Origin: JBFGFX01 sp965232455
GTDB lineage: Bacteria > Pseudomonadota > Gammaproteobacteria > Steroidobacterales > Woeseiaceae
NCBI GenBank assembly: GCA_965232455.1
Contig: OZ246981.1
Coordinates: 558,001-622,000, forward strand
Length of the DNA stretch: 64,000 nt
Direction of reading: 5' to 3'
How positions within the stretch are numbered: position 1 is the first letter of the stretch; the number at the start of each line of letters is the position of its first letter. Of this stretch, positions 43,856 through 51,651 are shown in pieces. Under the pieces are notes generated by a model. The model searched no databases. It saw only the letters and a list, made by a program, of their open reading frames with translations, and was not told the origin of the DNA. The position numbers were made by a program, and so were the translations under genes.

Positions 43856-43872
43856 CGCAATTCGACACTCGT
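43848..43872. repeat. Copy 2 of a 25-bp direct repeat, at the tRNA breakpoint
   Basis: The same block as 41718-41742 (22 of 25 matching). It straddles the point where tRNA-Pro similarity ends, so it could be an attachment-site core. Confidence 0.55.
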
Positions 43873-43914
43873 CGTTGTCCCTAAACTTACGGATCTCGAG
43901 CGTTGAATTGAGCC

Positions 43915-44676
43915 CTATTCAAAATTGTAATCGACGCCGAAAGAGAACTGCTGAGAGCCAAGGTCGGTATAACCGATAGCGTCGTTGCCGTCATCGGTTC
44001 CCGAGCTTGCCTCACCCAGGTTCAGCCAACCGTACTCAAACCGCAGCGCGAGGCGCTCGGCAAATTGCCGCTTGAATCCAGCGGCGGCACTCCACGCAAA
44101 TTCCGTAGAGTTGTTGTCGGGGAAAGAGTAGTCAGTGAGTGTCTGGCCTTCAAACGAAGTACCTTGCCAGATCGCAGAATTGTACTCGACGCTGAGCGGC
44201 GTATCGGCTTTGTTGTAGGACGCCCCGATTCCGGCTTTGACGAACGGCGTGGCCCACCAATTCAGATCGTTAAAGTCGTAACCGACGTTGGCCATGAGCG
44301 TGTAGCTCTCAACGTCGCCGCCGAGTCGAAAGCTGTCCTCCGACCGGAGGTCCAAACCTGTCAACGCGGCGTCTTCCGGCTGGATGGATACAAACCCCAA
44401 TTCCAGGTCCAGCCGCCAGTTCTCGAACACTTGCCTTCCCAGGGCGAATGAGAGTCGTGCTCCGTCGTCCATGTCAATGCTCGGCGAGCCGCCGTAGACG
44501 CTTTGAGTAGTGCCAAAGAAATTCGCCTCGCTGTCGCTCAGTACATAACCCGAGTGGAAGCTGACGTACCAGGGCGCATCGCCTAGTCCTAAGCCGAGCC
44601 AACCGTCGTCTTGTGCACTGCTATGAGTCGGATAGCCGGCCAGTAGTACGATGCACGTCAAATTTCGATAGTTCAT
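43915..44676 (-). CDS. Outer-membrane beta-barrel protein
   Basis: From the ATG at 44676 (AAAGGAGA upstream) 253 residues; the frame extends upstream to 44754 but without need. Signal peptide NLTCIVLLAGYPTHSSAQ. The mature protein alternates hydrophobic residues and has OmpA/OmpW-like hallmarks: PWYVSFHSGYVLSDSEANFF, VYTLMANVGYDFNDLN-like strands, and a final strand FSFGVDYNFE. An eight-stranded barrel is likely. A CpxR-box-like GTAAT-N5-GTAAA lies 79 bp upstream (44755-44769). Confidence 0.82.
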   Translation of the reverse strand: MNYRNLTCIVLLAGYPTHSSAQDDGWLGLGLGDAPWYVSFHSGYVLSDSEANFFGTTQSVYGGSPSIDMDDGARLSFALGRQVFENWRLDLELGFVSIQPEDAALTGLDLRSEDSFRLGGDVESYTLMANVGYDFNDLNWWATPFVKAGIGASYNKADTPLSVEYNSAIWQGTSFEGQTLTDYSFPDNNSTEFAWSAAAGFKRQFAERLALRFEYGWLNLGEASSGTDDGNDAIGYTDLGSQQFSFGVDYNFE

Positions 44677-44754
44677 GTCTGCTGTATCTCCTTTGTCGGA
44701 CGCAGTTGCCGCGTTCTGACTGGGAACGTAGGAGATACAGTAGGAAAAGCCCAC

Positions 44755-44769
44755 GTAATTGTCTGTAAA
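44755..44769 (+). promoter_or_regulatory. CpxR-box-like site before the outer-membrane protein gene
   Basis: GTAAT-TGTCT-GTAAA matches the known CpxR box pattern GTAAA-N5-GTAAA with one mismatch. The surrounding CACGTAA...CTGTAA.GAAT.GTC context is shared with the site at 47406. Confidence 0.6.
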
Positions 44770-44785
44770 GAATGGTCGCTATACG

Positions 44786-46165
44786 TCAATCGCCGTGGTC
44801 AGCCAGCGGTAGCTCGATAGTCACGATTAGTCCCCCGTCCGGGGCGTTTCTCGCCGCGATCCGACCGCCGTGCAGCGCAATGGATTTCTGCGCAATGGCA
44901 AGGCCAATGCCGGATCCACCAATTTGGGGTTGTCTTGCCGGGTCGGTTCGATAGAACGGCTTAAAAATATTCGGCAACTCATCTTCCGCGACGCCGGGGC
45001 CATGATCTCGAATCTCCAGACTACAGTATCCCGATTCGATTGATGCAGACAGCGTAATTTCGATCGTCGAATGGTCGGGTGTGTGCCGAACGGCGTTGCG
45101 AAGTACATTCTCTATGCTACTGTTCAAGAACTCCCGATTGGCGTTGACGAAACAGGCTTGTTTTACATTCAACTCGATTCGTTTGTCACCGGCGTTTGCC
45201 TCGATCAACGAATCGTTCACAATACTACCCAATAGCTCATGAAGGGCCAGCTTCGTGGTCGTGTGCACAGCTTGTCCTGCATCCAGTTGTGCGTAAGTCA
45301 GTAAGCGGCTAATCATAGTGTTGAGGCGTTCGACCTCGAGCTCGATGCGCTCGAACTCGGCCTCGGCCTCTCCCTGCGTCAGCCGTCGGGCAAGCGACGC
45401 GGCTGCAAGAACACGTGCCAGCGGCGTGCGAAGTTCATGTGAGACATCGCGCAGCAAGTGCTTGTGCGAGCGCACCAGGTCCTGAATGCGCGCAGCCATA
45501 TGGTCAAAGGTTGCCGCGAAGTCGGCTATCTCGTCACCGCGATTTCCCAAGTCGGGCGACACTCTCGCGGAGAAATCACCCGTGGCCAACTGTGCACCCG
45601 CGCGCTCGAAGGCGCGCAACGGTTGGACCAGGTATTGTGCGATCAAGAAGCTCAGGAGCACGCTGAGAGGAATGGCGACGAGCAGTATCAGCCCCGAGAA
45701 TTCCGGCCGAAACGCCAGGAACGCAAGCATGCTGCGGACCTTCGAGCCCCTGTTGATAGATGAGAATTCTTCCGATGCAACCGTAATCGTGTAACTGCGG
45801 CCGTCACGGTCCAGAGCAACCGTTTTGACGGCCATCGCCTCGTCATCAATCGGCGAAGAGTTTCCGTCGGAACCTGTCTCGAAGAGGACGGTGGAGTTCT
45901 CATCGAGTATTCGCAGCGCCAGCGGTCCGGAGAAAAGCGCATTCTGCCGAAACCAGTCGATAAGGGCCAACTCGCCCTGGCCGCGCGTCCTTCGATCGGC
46001 TTCGGCAACCAAACCCGCGACCAAGAACTCCCACGGCGGCGCATCACCGAACGCCGCCGGCAACTCCGCTCCTGCAGTGCTGCGGAGCGCGACGACCGAC
46101 GCCAACGCCGACACCAGCATCACAACCCAAATAGCAACGACGATCTTGAGATACAGCTTGCGCAT
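44786..46165 (-). CDS. cpxA: Sensor histidine kinase, CpxA-like
   Basis: 459 residues. TM1 (IVVAIWVVMLVSALASVVAL), a periplasmic sensor of about 130 residues, TM2 (SGLILLVAIPLSVLLSFLIA), a HAMP linker, then the kinase core: SHELRTPLARVL with the phospho-accepting His, NSSIENVLRNAVRHT (N box), DHGPGVAEDELPNIFKPFYR (G1) and GGSGIGLAIAQK (G2). Its ATG is three bases after the response-regulator stop. CpxA resemblance rests on domain layout and on CpxR boxes nearby; the signal is presumably envelope stress. Confidence 0.93.
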   Translation of the reverse strand: MRKLYLKIVVAIWVVMLVSALASVVALRSTAGAELPAAFGDAPPWEFLVAGLVAEADRRTRGQGELALIDWFRQNALFSGPLALRILDENSTVLFETGSDGNSSPIDDEAMAVKTVALDRDGRSYTITVASEEFSSINRGSKVRSMLAFLAFRPEFSGLILLVAIPLSVLLSFLIAQYLVQPLRAFERAGAQLATGDFSARVSPDLGNRGDEIADFAATFDHMAARIQDLVRSHKHLLRDVSHELRTPLARVLAAASLARRLTQGEAEAEFERIELEVERLNTMISRLLTYAQLDAGQAVHTTTKLALHELLGSIVNDSLIEANAGDKRIELNVKQACFVNANREFLNSSIENVLRNAVRHTPDHSTIEITLSASIESGYCSLEIRDHGPGVAEDELPNIFKPFYRTDPARQPQIGGSGIGLAIAQKSIALHGGRIAARNAPDGGLIVTIELPLADHGD

Positions 46166-46168
46166 TGA

Positions 46169-46885
46169 CTAGGGGTCTGCCGCCAAGACCAACCAGTATC
46201 CCTTGCCCCGCAACGTCTTTATCTGAGTGTTTTCGGCGCGTGCGTTGTTCAGTTTCCTTCGCAGATTAGCGATGTGCATGTCAACACTGCGATCGGCGGG
46301 ATGATAGTCCCGTCCCAGCGCCATCTTCGCCAACAACTCTTTGCTCACCGGGCGGCCTTCGGCGCGCAACAAACACAGCAGCACCGAGTATTCGGTGCCG
46401 GTGAGACCCAGCGACCGGCCATCGTAGTCGGCCGTGCGCCGATCGAGGTCAACTTCAATGCCGCCAACGCTTATGTGCCCGTTCTCCGCGGTCGTCTGCG
46501 AGGTGTCATTTGTCCGGCGCAAGATTGCACGGACTCGAGCAGCCAGTTCCCGCAGACTGCATGGTTTGGCGAGATAGTCATCGGCGCCGGTCTCCAGACC
46601 GATGACGCGATCGACTTCGTCGCCGCGCGCGGTCAACATCAACACTGGTAGCGATCGTCGGAACGATGTGTCGCTGCGCAATCGGTGCAGCACCTCCTGA
46701 CCGCTCATCTCGGGCATCATGACGTCCAGAATAACAAGATCGTAGTGCTGCCCGGCAATCGCCTGAAGACCTTCGCGGCCATTATGGGCCGTATCGACGA
46801 TGAAGCCGTCATCGCTCAGATAGCGCGCCACCATGCCGCAGAGCTCACGGTCGTCATCAACCATCAGTATTGACGCTGCGCTCAT
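46169..46885 (-). CDS. cpxR: OmpR-family response regulator, CpxR-like
   Basis: 238 residues from the ATG at 46885. Receiver domain: ILMVDDDRELCGMVARYLSD, phospho-acceptor in LVILDVMMPEMSG, LMLTARGDEVDRVIGLETGA and DDYLAKP. The winged-helix output domain ends KTLRGKGYWLVLA. The receiver reads very like E. coli CpxR around VDDDREL and LTARG.E.DRV.GLE.GADDYL. It is expected to bind GTAAA-N5-GTAAA boxes, which occur at 44755, 47406 and 47489. Preceded by the EF-hand gene and followed by the kinase, one operon. Confidence 0.93.
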   Translation of the reverse strand: MSAASILMVDDDRELCGMVARYLSDDGFIVDTAHNGREGLQAIAGQHYDLVILDVMMPEMSGQEVLHRLRSDTSFRRSLPVLMLTARGDEVDRVIGLETGADDYLAKPCSLRELAARVRAILRRTNDTSQTTAENGHISVGGIEVDLDRRTADYDGRSLGLTGTEYSVLLCLLRAEGRPVSKELLAKMALGRDYHPADRSVDMHIANLRRKLNNARAENTQIKTLRGKGYWLVLAADP

Positions 46886-46999
46886 GTCGTCAAGGCCGCT
46901 CGTTAATGATGAACGCACGGCAACAGTCCTTTGAATCCAAAAGCGGTTCGACCAAGTTACCGAACGACACGATGAACGGCAAGCCCGTGATTAACCGCG

Positions 47000-47341
47000 T
47001 CAGAAACCGCCGTCGCCATTGATTCGTTCCCGTATCCTTCGCATATAGGGCTGCAGTGCATCAAATTCCGCCTCATTGAGAAGGCCGTCCTGATTACTAT
47101 CGGCGCGCTCAAACATACGCGTCATTCTATCAACCGGTGGGCGACGATCGCCCCGATCCCGCGGGCGCATTTGTTCGATGAATGCCTCGAACTCTTCCGG
47201 GTCGATATACATGTCGGCATTGCTATCGACATCAGAAAACAACGGGATTGCCGGGTCGTCTTGATCGTCACCCGCAACGGAACCGGTCGAGACCAGGACG
47301 AAGAGCAACAGTGATGTCCATTGGCGAATGCTATCTGGCAT
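47000..47341 (-). CDS. Small exported EF-hand protein
   Basis: 113 residues with a signal peptide (WTSLLLFVLVSTGSVAGDD). Two EF-hand loops: DVDSNADMYIDPEEF near 38-52 and RADSNQDGLLNEAEF near 79-93, both with the Asp/Asn and final Glu positions for calcium. It is the first gene of the EF-hand/response regulator/kinase operon and lies where cpxP or spy-type periplasmic partners are found in enterobacteria, though it is unrelated in sequence. A calcium-sensing accessory of the kinase is a reasonable guess. Confidence 0.85.
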   Translation of the reverse strand: MPDSIRQWTSLLLFVLVSTGSVAGDDQDDPAIPLFSDVDSNADMYIDPEEFEAFIEQMRPRDRGDRRPPVDRMTRMFERADSNQDGLLNEAEFDALQPYMRRIRERINGDGGF

Positions 47342-47405
47342 GGTTTTTCCTCAAATTTCCAGTTAACCCGGTAATCGTCACCACGTCATTTTAGTTGGCC
47401 TGCAC

Positions 47406-47420
47406 GTAAATCCCTGTAAG
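47406..47420 (+). promoter_or_regulatory. CpxR-box-like site (65 bp before the EF-hand gene)
   Basis: GTAAA-TCCCT-GTAAG matches GTAAA-N5-GTAAA with one mismatch. Together with the copy at 44755 it shares CACGTAA-T--CTGTAA-GAAT-GTC, so the same protein probably binds both. Confidence 0.65.
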
Positions 47421-47488
47421 GAATCGTCAAGCGATCGACGGCCGGCGACCGCCGCAACTCGCTTGCGGTCGATTTCGGCTGGCAAATC

Positions 47489-47503
47489 TTTACAGAACTT
47501 TGC
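47489..47503 (-). promoter_or_regulatory. CpxR-box-like site (72 bp before the lipoprotein/RND operon)
   Basis: On the minus strand GCAAA-GTTCT-GTAAA, one mismatch from GTAAA-N5-GTAAA. It sits at promoter distance from the DUF4397 lipoprotein start at 47575. Confidence 0.5.
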
Positions 47504-47574
47504 AGCGACGACGCCTAGCATTCTGTCATGAGACCGACGGCCTTGAGCCGGAACTGTCATCGTGGAGATACCGT

Positions 47575-48954
47575 ATGCGAACCCATAACCGCGCCCTATA
47601 CTTTCTGTTCCTGGTACTAGGAGGACTCGCTGCCTGCAGTGACTCAAACCGGGATGAAGTCACGGGCGAAGGCCTCATTCGCGGGCTGCATGCGATTCCG
47701 GATCTGGGCACGGTGACGTTTCTAATCGAAGAGACCAGTCTCGGCACATTGAACTACAAAGAGGCGTCGGGACTATCGTCATTCGATGATCTCGAATACG
47801 AGTTCCGATTCGATATCCTGCTGCCGGATGACGACGTCGACGACCCGACGGAGCTCGTGAGTCGGACGCTAAGCGTTGATTCAGAGCGAGAATACACGTT
47901 CGTTCTTAGTGGGTCGCTCGGCGATCCTCAGCTTTTTCTTTGGGAACAGTTTGGGCGAGATTGGGAGGACGAACTCGAAGAAGCGGAGGATAACGACACC
48001 GAAGTGACCGTGATGGAAGTGTCCTTTGGTCACGTGTCGAACGTGTTGGGAGCTGTCGATGTGTATCTCGAAAAACCCGGTATCAGTCCGCTGTCAACGT
48101 CACCAAAGGCGACACTCGGGTTTTCGGAGTTTGCGCCGGCGGCCGAATTGCCAGCGGATGAGTATCAGTTAGTTCTGACGCCCGCGGGTGATTCCGGGAC
48201 GATCCTATTTGCGTCGGATCCGTTTTCGTTGTCTGCAGCGACCAGCACTCTGGTCACGTTCATGGACGACGGCGGATTGACTACGGCCGATTTCAGCGTA
48301 CGAATTATCGGCACCGGCCTGGGCGGCGAGCTCCGGGACCTCAATTCCGTCTCCGTGATCAGTGCCGCGCATGCGGCTTTCGGCAGCACGGCTTTGGACG
48401 TCATAAATGGCGACGATTTTGCCAATCCCCTTGTCGAAGGTCTCGCATTCGGCGAAATTTCGCCCGATATCGAGATCGAAGAGGGCGACTTTCAACTCGT
48501 CGTTACACCTGAAAACGATCCGGGCGTGTTCCTTTCACAACGTAACTACAATATTGCGGGCGGTACGTACAATCGTCTCTTCTTTGTCGGGCTGCCGGGC
48601 GACCTGCAAACGGTACTGCTTCGCTACGATCGTTCCACCTTGGCCACGCACGCGCGTGTGCAGCTATTCCAGGGTTCGGCACGGTACCAAACGCTGGATG
48701 TTTACCTGGTTGACCTTGATACCGATATCTCCCTGATCAGCCCAACGTATTCGAGCGTGTTGTTTGGGACGGGATTCGACTACGTTAGTCGAGAGCCCGA
48801 TATCTACAATCTGGTCGTGACAGAGCAGGGCACCAAGAACATCATTGCCGGGCCTTTGGAGATAACGCTTGACGCGAGTAACAACTACTCGTTCATTGTG
48901 GTCGACGCCGCCAACATTTCGGCCGTCGAGCTGCTGGTATTTGAAGATACCTGA
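47575..48954 (+). CDS. DUF4397-like lipoprotein
   Basis: 459 residues from the ATG at 47575 (GGAGAT upstream). Signal with lipobox: ALYFLFLVLGGLAACSD. The mature protein shows two or more repeats of a beta domain with the DUF4397 pattern: SFGHVSNVLGAVDVYLEKPG then FAPAAELPADEYQLVLTPAG, and again AHAAFGSTALDVINGDDF with LAFGEISPDIEIEEGDFQLV. Such lipoproteins are envelope-associated with no known activity. It is followed 34 bp later by an outer membrane factor gene and leads the operon. Confidence 0.85.
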   Translation: MRTHNRALYFLFLVLGGLAACSDSNRDEVTGEGLIRGLHAIPDLGTVTFLIEETSLGTLNYKEASGLSSFDDLEYEFRFDILLPDDDVDDPTELVSRTLSVDSEREYTFVLSGSLGDPQLFLWEQFGRDWEDELEEAEDNDTEVTVMEVSFGHVSNVLGAVDVYLEKPGISPLSTSPKATLGFSEFAPAAELPADEYQLVLTPAGDSGTILFASDPFSLSAATSTLVTFMDDGGLTTADFSVRIIGTGLGGELRDLNSVSVISAAHAAFGSTALDVINGDDFANPLVEGLAFGEISPDIEIEEGDFQLVVTPENDPGVFLSQRNYNIAGGTYNRLFFVGLPGDLQTVLLRYDRSTLATHARVQLFQGSARYQTLDVYLVDLDTDISLISPTYSSVLFGTGFDYVSREPDIYNLVVTEQGTKNIIAGPLEITLDASNNYSFIVVDAANISAVELLVFEDT

Positions 48955-48988
48955 TGGGACGAAAGGATGCCGCTGCGAGGTTCGACCC

Positions 48989-50449
48989 GTGACAGGACCG
49001 AAACGTTCCGGCGTGCACGGGCGAATTCGTCGCAAAAGAGCGCTGGTGATTGTTGCTCCGCTGGCGTGTGCTTTCGTCGGCGCCTGCGCCACGACGCCGC
49101 GCTTTGACGTCCCGGCAGGCGTCGCCGCGCTGGACTCAATCGAAGAGTTCAACGGCGAGCGCAACACCGGGCAGGCGCCGGCAGGAGAGAATGCTTTGGG
49201 CTGGTGGCGAGCTCTCGGTGGCGAAGAGCTGGACATGCTCGTTGAGCAGCTGTTGGCTCACAATCTGTCGATTGCGGCTGCCGTTGAGCGTATCCGACAA
49301 GCTCGCGCACTTGAACGCCAGTCCTCCGGGGCAAGACTGCCCGTTCTCACTCAGACCGTTGAAGCCAGCAGCAGCGATGCACCGGATTTCAGCGGGTCAA
49401 CAGATCGGAGAGAGTCCTATCTCGGTTCCATGGCGGCGAGCTGGGATACGGATATTTTCGGCCGCCTCCGCACGCGCAATCGCGCCGCAAGACTGCGGGC
49501 GGACGCCGCCGCGCTTGCCGAAATCAGATTACGCCAACAACTGACCGCGGAGTTGGCGAGCAGCTATCTATCAGCCTATACACTGACCCGCCAAATCGAG
49601 GTCACCCAAAGTCGCGCGCAGAGTTTCGCAGAAACGGCGAGACTGACGGAACTGCGCTACCGGGCGGGATCACGAAATGTTGACGCACTTGATGTGCAGA
49701 TTGCGCGACAGAATGCCGCGGCCGCAATGACTTTGATCCCTTCTTTGGAAGCCCAGCTCGATGTCCAAATGCAAGCGATCGACGTATTGCTCGCGGAACC
49801 ACCGGGCCAGGCGCAATTGCGTTTCGATACCGCAACCGTTTCATCGGCATTGCCGCCGGTCTCGGTCGGAAAGCCCGCTGACGTCGTCAGCCAGCTACCG
49901 GACGTCAAAGGAGCCGAAACAGAGTACCGCGCGGCACTCGAAGACGTCGGGACGGCGCGTGCCGAGCAGCGTCCGAGTCTGACATTGAGTGCAAGCCTCT
50001 CCCTGCAGACGCCGGAATTCGGCCAACTATTCGACGACGCAGATCTTGTCAGCAGTCTTGCGGCCGGTCTGTTGATGCCGCTCTACAATGCCGGACAACG
50101 GCGCGCCGAGGTCAGTCGGATCGAATCAGTCGCCCGTGAGTTGGCGCATCGCTACGCCGAATCGGCCATTCTGGCGCTGGCCGACGTCGAGCGGGCGCTG
50201 CGTCTCGAATCCAGCAGCCGGGAGGAAATAGAGCTAACTCATACCTCGCTTGCAGCAGCTCGTGTATCCGATCGATTGGCCAGTGAACGGTACACCGCCG
50301 GTCGAGCATCTCTATTGTCGGTCCTCGAAGCGCGGCGTGCGTTATACGCCGCGCAGCAAGAACTCATTCTCGCCGAGCAACGGCAGTGGGATGCACGAAT
50401 TAGCCTGCATTTGGCGCTCGGCGGTACCTGGTTCGAGAGAAATAGATGA
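48989..50449 (+). CDS. Outer membrane factor lipoprotein, NodT type
   Basis: A GTG at 48989 gives 486 residues; the open frame runs upstream into the lipoprotein gene, but the signal begins here (RKRALVIVAPLACAFVGACA, with lipobox). Typical NodT features: NALGWWRALGGEELDML-like start (GENALGWWRALGGEELDMLV), LGSMAASWDTDIFGRLRTRN, AELASSYLSAYTL, and a repeat with LLMPLYNAGQRRAEV. Trimeric outer-membrane exit channel of the second efflux system. ATGA overlap with the adaptor gene. Confidence 0.93.
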   Translation: MTGPKRSGVHGRIRRKRALVIVAPLACAFVGACATTPRFDVPAGVAALDSIEEFNGERNTGQAPAGENALGWWRALGGEELDMLVEQLLAHNLSIAAAVERIRQARALERQSSGARLPVLTQTVEASSSDAPDFSGSTDRRESYLGSMAASWDTDIFGRLRTRNRAARLRADAAALAEIRLRQQLTAELASSYLSAYTLTRQIEVTQSRAQSFAETARLTELRYRAGSRNVDALDVQIARQNAAAAMTLIPSLEAQLDVQMQAIDVLLAEPPGQAQLRFDTATVSSALPPVSVGKPADVVSQLPDVKGAETEYRAALEDVGTARAEQRPSLTLSASLSLQTPEFGQLFDDADLVSSLAAGLLMPLYNAGQRRAEVSRIESVARELAHRYAESAILALADVERALRLESSSREEIELTHTSLAAARVSDRLASERYTAGRASLLSVLEARRALYAAQQELILAEQRQWDARISLHLALGGTWFERNR

Positions 50450-51648
50450 GCAAAATGCCCGAGCAATCCCAGCCAACGCAAAGCCAGGAGACAGGCGATG
50501 CGATCGCAGGTCGCATACAGATTGTTTTGATCGTCGTCCTGATTGTCGGCGCACTCATCATTAATCGCGTGCTTGGTTACACCGCCGAGTCTACTCCACT
50601 GACAAATACGGTGACGCGACCGCCTGCTGCCACGATCGTCCAACCCCGAATACAGTCCACGACGATCCAGGTCGAGGAGACGGGAACGATCAACGCGCGC
50701 ACTAATGTGGCGATTGCTCCGTTGGTCGGTGGCCGTATTGTCGAGGTCGCACCGTCATTCAGGAGCGGCGGCCGCTTCGACGCCCATCAGACCGTGTTCC
50801 GAATTGACCCGGTTGACTATCGTCTGCAACTGCAACAGGCTCGCGCGGACCTGCAGTCGGCGGAAGCGAATCTCGTTCTGGAAATCGCAGACGCCGAAGT
50901 TGCGATGGCCGAGTGGCGGCTGGTTAACGAAGATGAACCAATACCGGCGCTGGTGGCTCGCGAACCGCAAATCGCCCAGGCACGCTCGGTTGTCGCGGCC
51001 GCCAAAGCACGAGTATCGGCCGCCGAGCTCGACCTTCGCCGAACGGAATTCAATTTTCCGTTCGACGGGCGTGTGCTCTCCTCCAATATTGAAATCGGGC
51101 AGTCAGTCAATCCCAACGCCACTTACGGCTTGGTCTACTCGTCAGCAACGCTGGAAGCGGCAGTGTCGCTATCGCTGGACACACTGCGAAGCATCGAGCC
51201 CGCGATCGGTCGACGCGCTCTGGTCCGCCAGCACGGCGATCCGTTCGATGCCATTACAGAGGCCACGGTAGTCCGGGTCGAAGCGGAGCTCGACAGCCGC
51301 ACGCGATTTGCGGGATTGGTGCTGGGATTCGACACACCGCCACCGTTCTTGCCAGGTGCGTTTGTCGATGTCGCCATCGAAGGCAATACTTATGACAATG
51401 TATACGTATTACCGACGGACGTCATATCCATGGACGGCGTTGTCTGGGTGGTTGAGGAGGGTTTGTTGCAGCTGCGCAGGCCACAGGTCGTGGCCAGATC
51501 GGCTGATGCCGTTACGGTCGCGCCCTTTGACTTTGCAGACGGCGTTGTAACCGTTCCGCCTGCAAACGCAATCGCCGGCCTACAAGTTGCGGTTGTCTTG
51601 AATATCGCGTCGGGATCACCGGAAGTCGTCGGCTCGCGGAGCGAATGA
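50446..51648 (+). CDS. RND efflux membrane fusion protein
   Basis: 400 residues. One N-terminal membrane anchor (IQIVLIVVLIVGALIINRVL) instead of a lipobox, then the adaptor order: EETGTINARTNVAIAPLVGG (lipoyl half), helical hairpin (LQLQQARADLQSAEANLVLE), FDGRVLSSNIEIGQSV, beta-barrel with AAVSLSLDTLRSI and membrane-proximal VYVLPTDVISMDGVVWVVEE. It overlaps the OMF stop by 4 bp and is followed 3 bp later by the pump. Confidence 0.93.
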   Translation: MSKMPEQSQPTQSQETGDAIAGRIQIVLIVVLIVGALIINRVLGYTAESTPLTNTVTRPPAATIVQPRIQSTTIQVEETGTINARTNVAIAPLVGGRIVEVAPSFRSGGRFDAHQTVFRIDPVDYRLQLQQARADLQSAEANLVLEIADAEVAMAEWRLVNEDEPIPALVAREPQIAQARSVVAAAKARVSAAELDLRRTEFNFPFDGRVLSSNIEIGQSVNPNATYGLVYSSATLEAAVSLSLDTLRSIEPAIGRRALVRQHGDPFDAITEATVVRVEAELDSRTRFAGLVLGFDTPPPFLPGAFVDVAIEGNTYDNVYVLPTDVISMDGVVWVVEEGLLQLRRPQVVARSADAVTVAPFDFADGVVTVPPANAIAGLQVAVVLNIASGSPEVVGSRSE

Positions 51649-51651
51649 CGG

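Noticed and set aside
48869..48988. Upstream extension of the second outer membrane factor
   Set aside because: It overlaps the DUF4397 lipoprotein gene in another frame; the signal peptide and lipobox start at the GTG at 48989.
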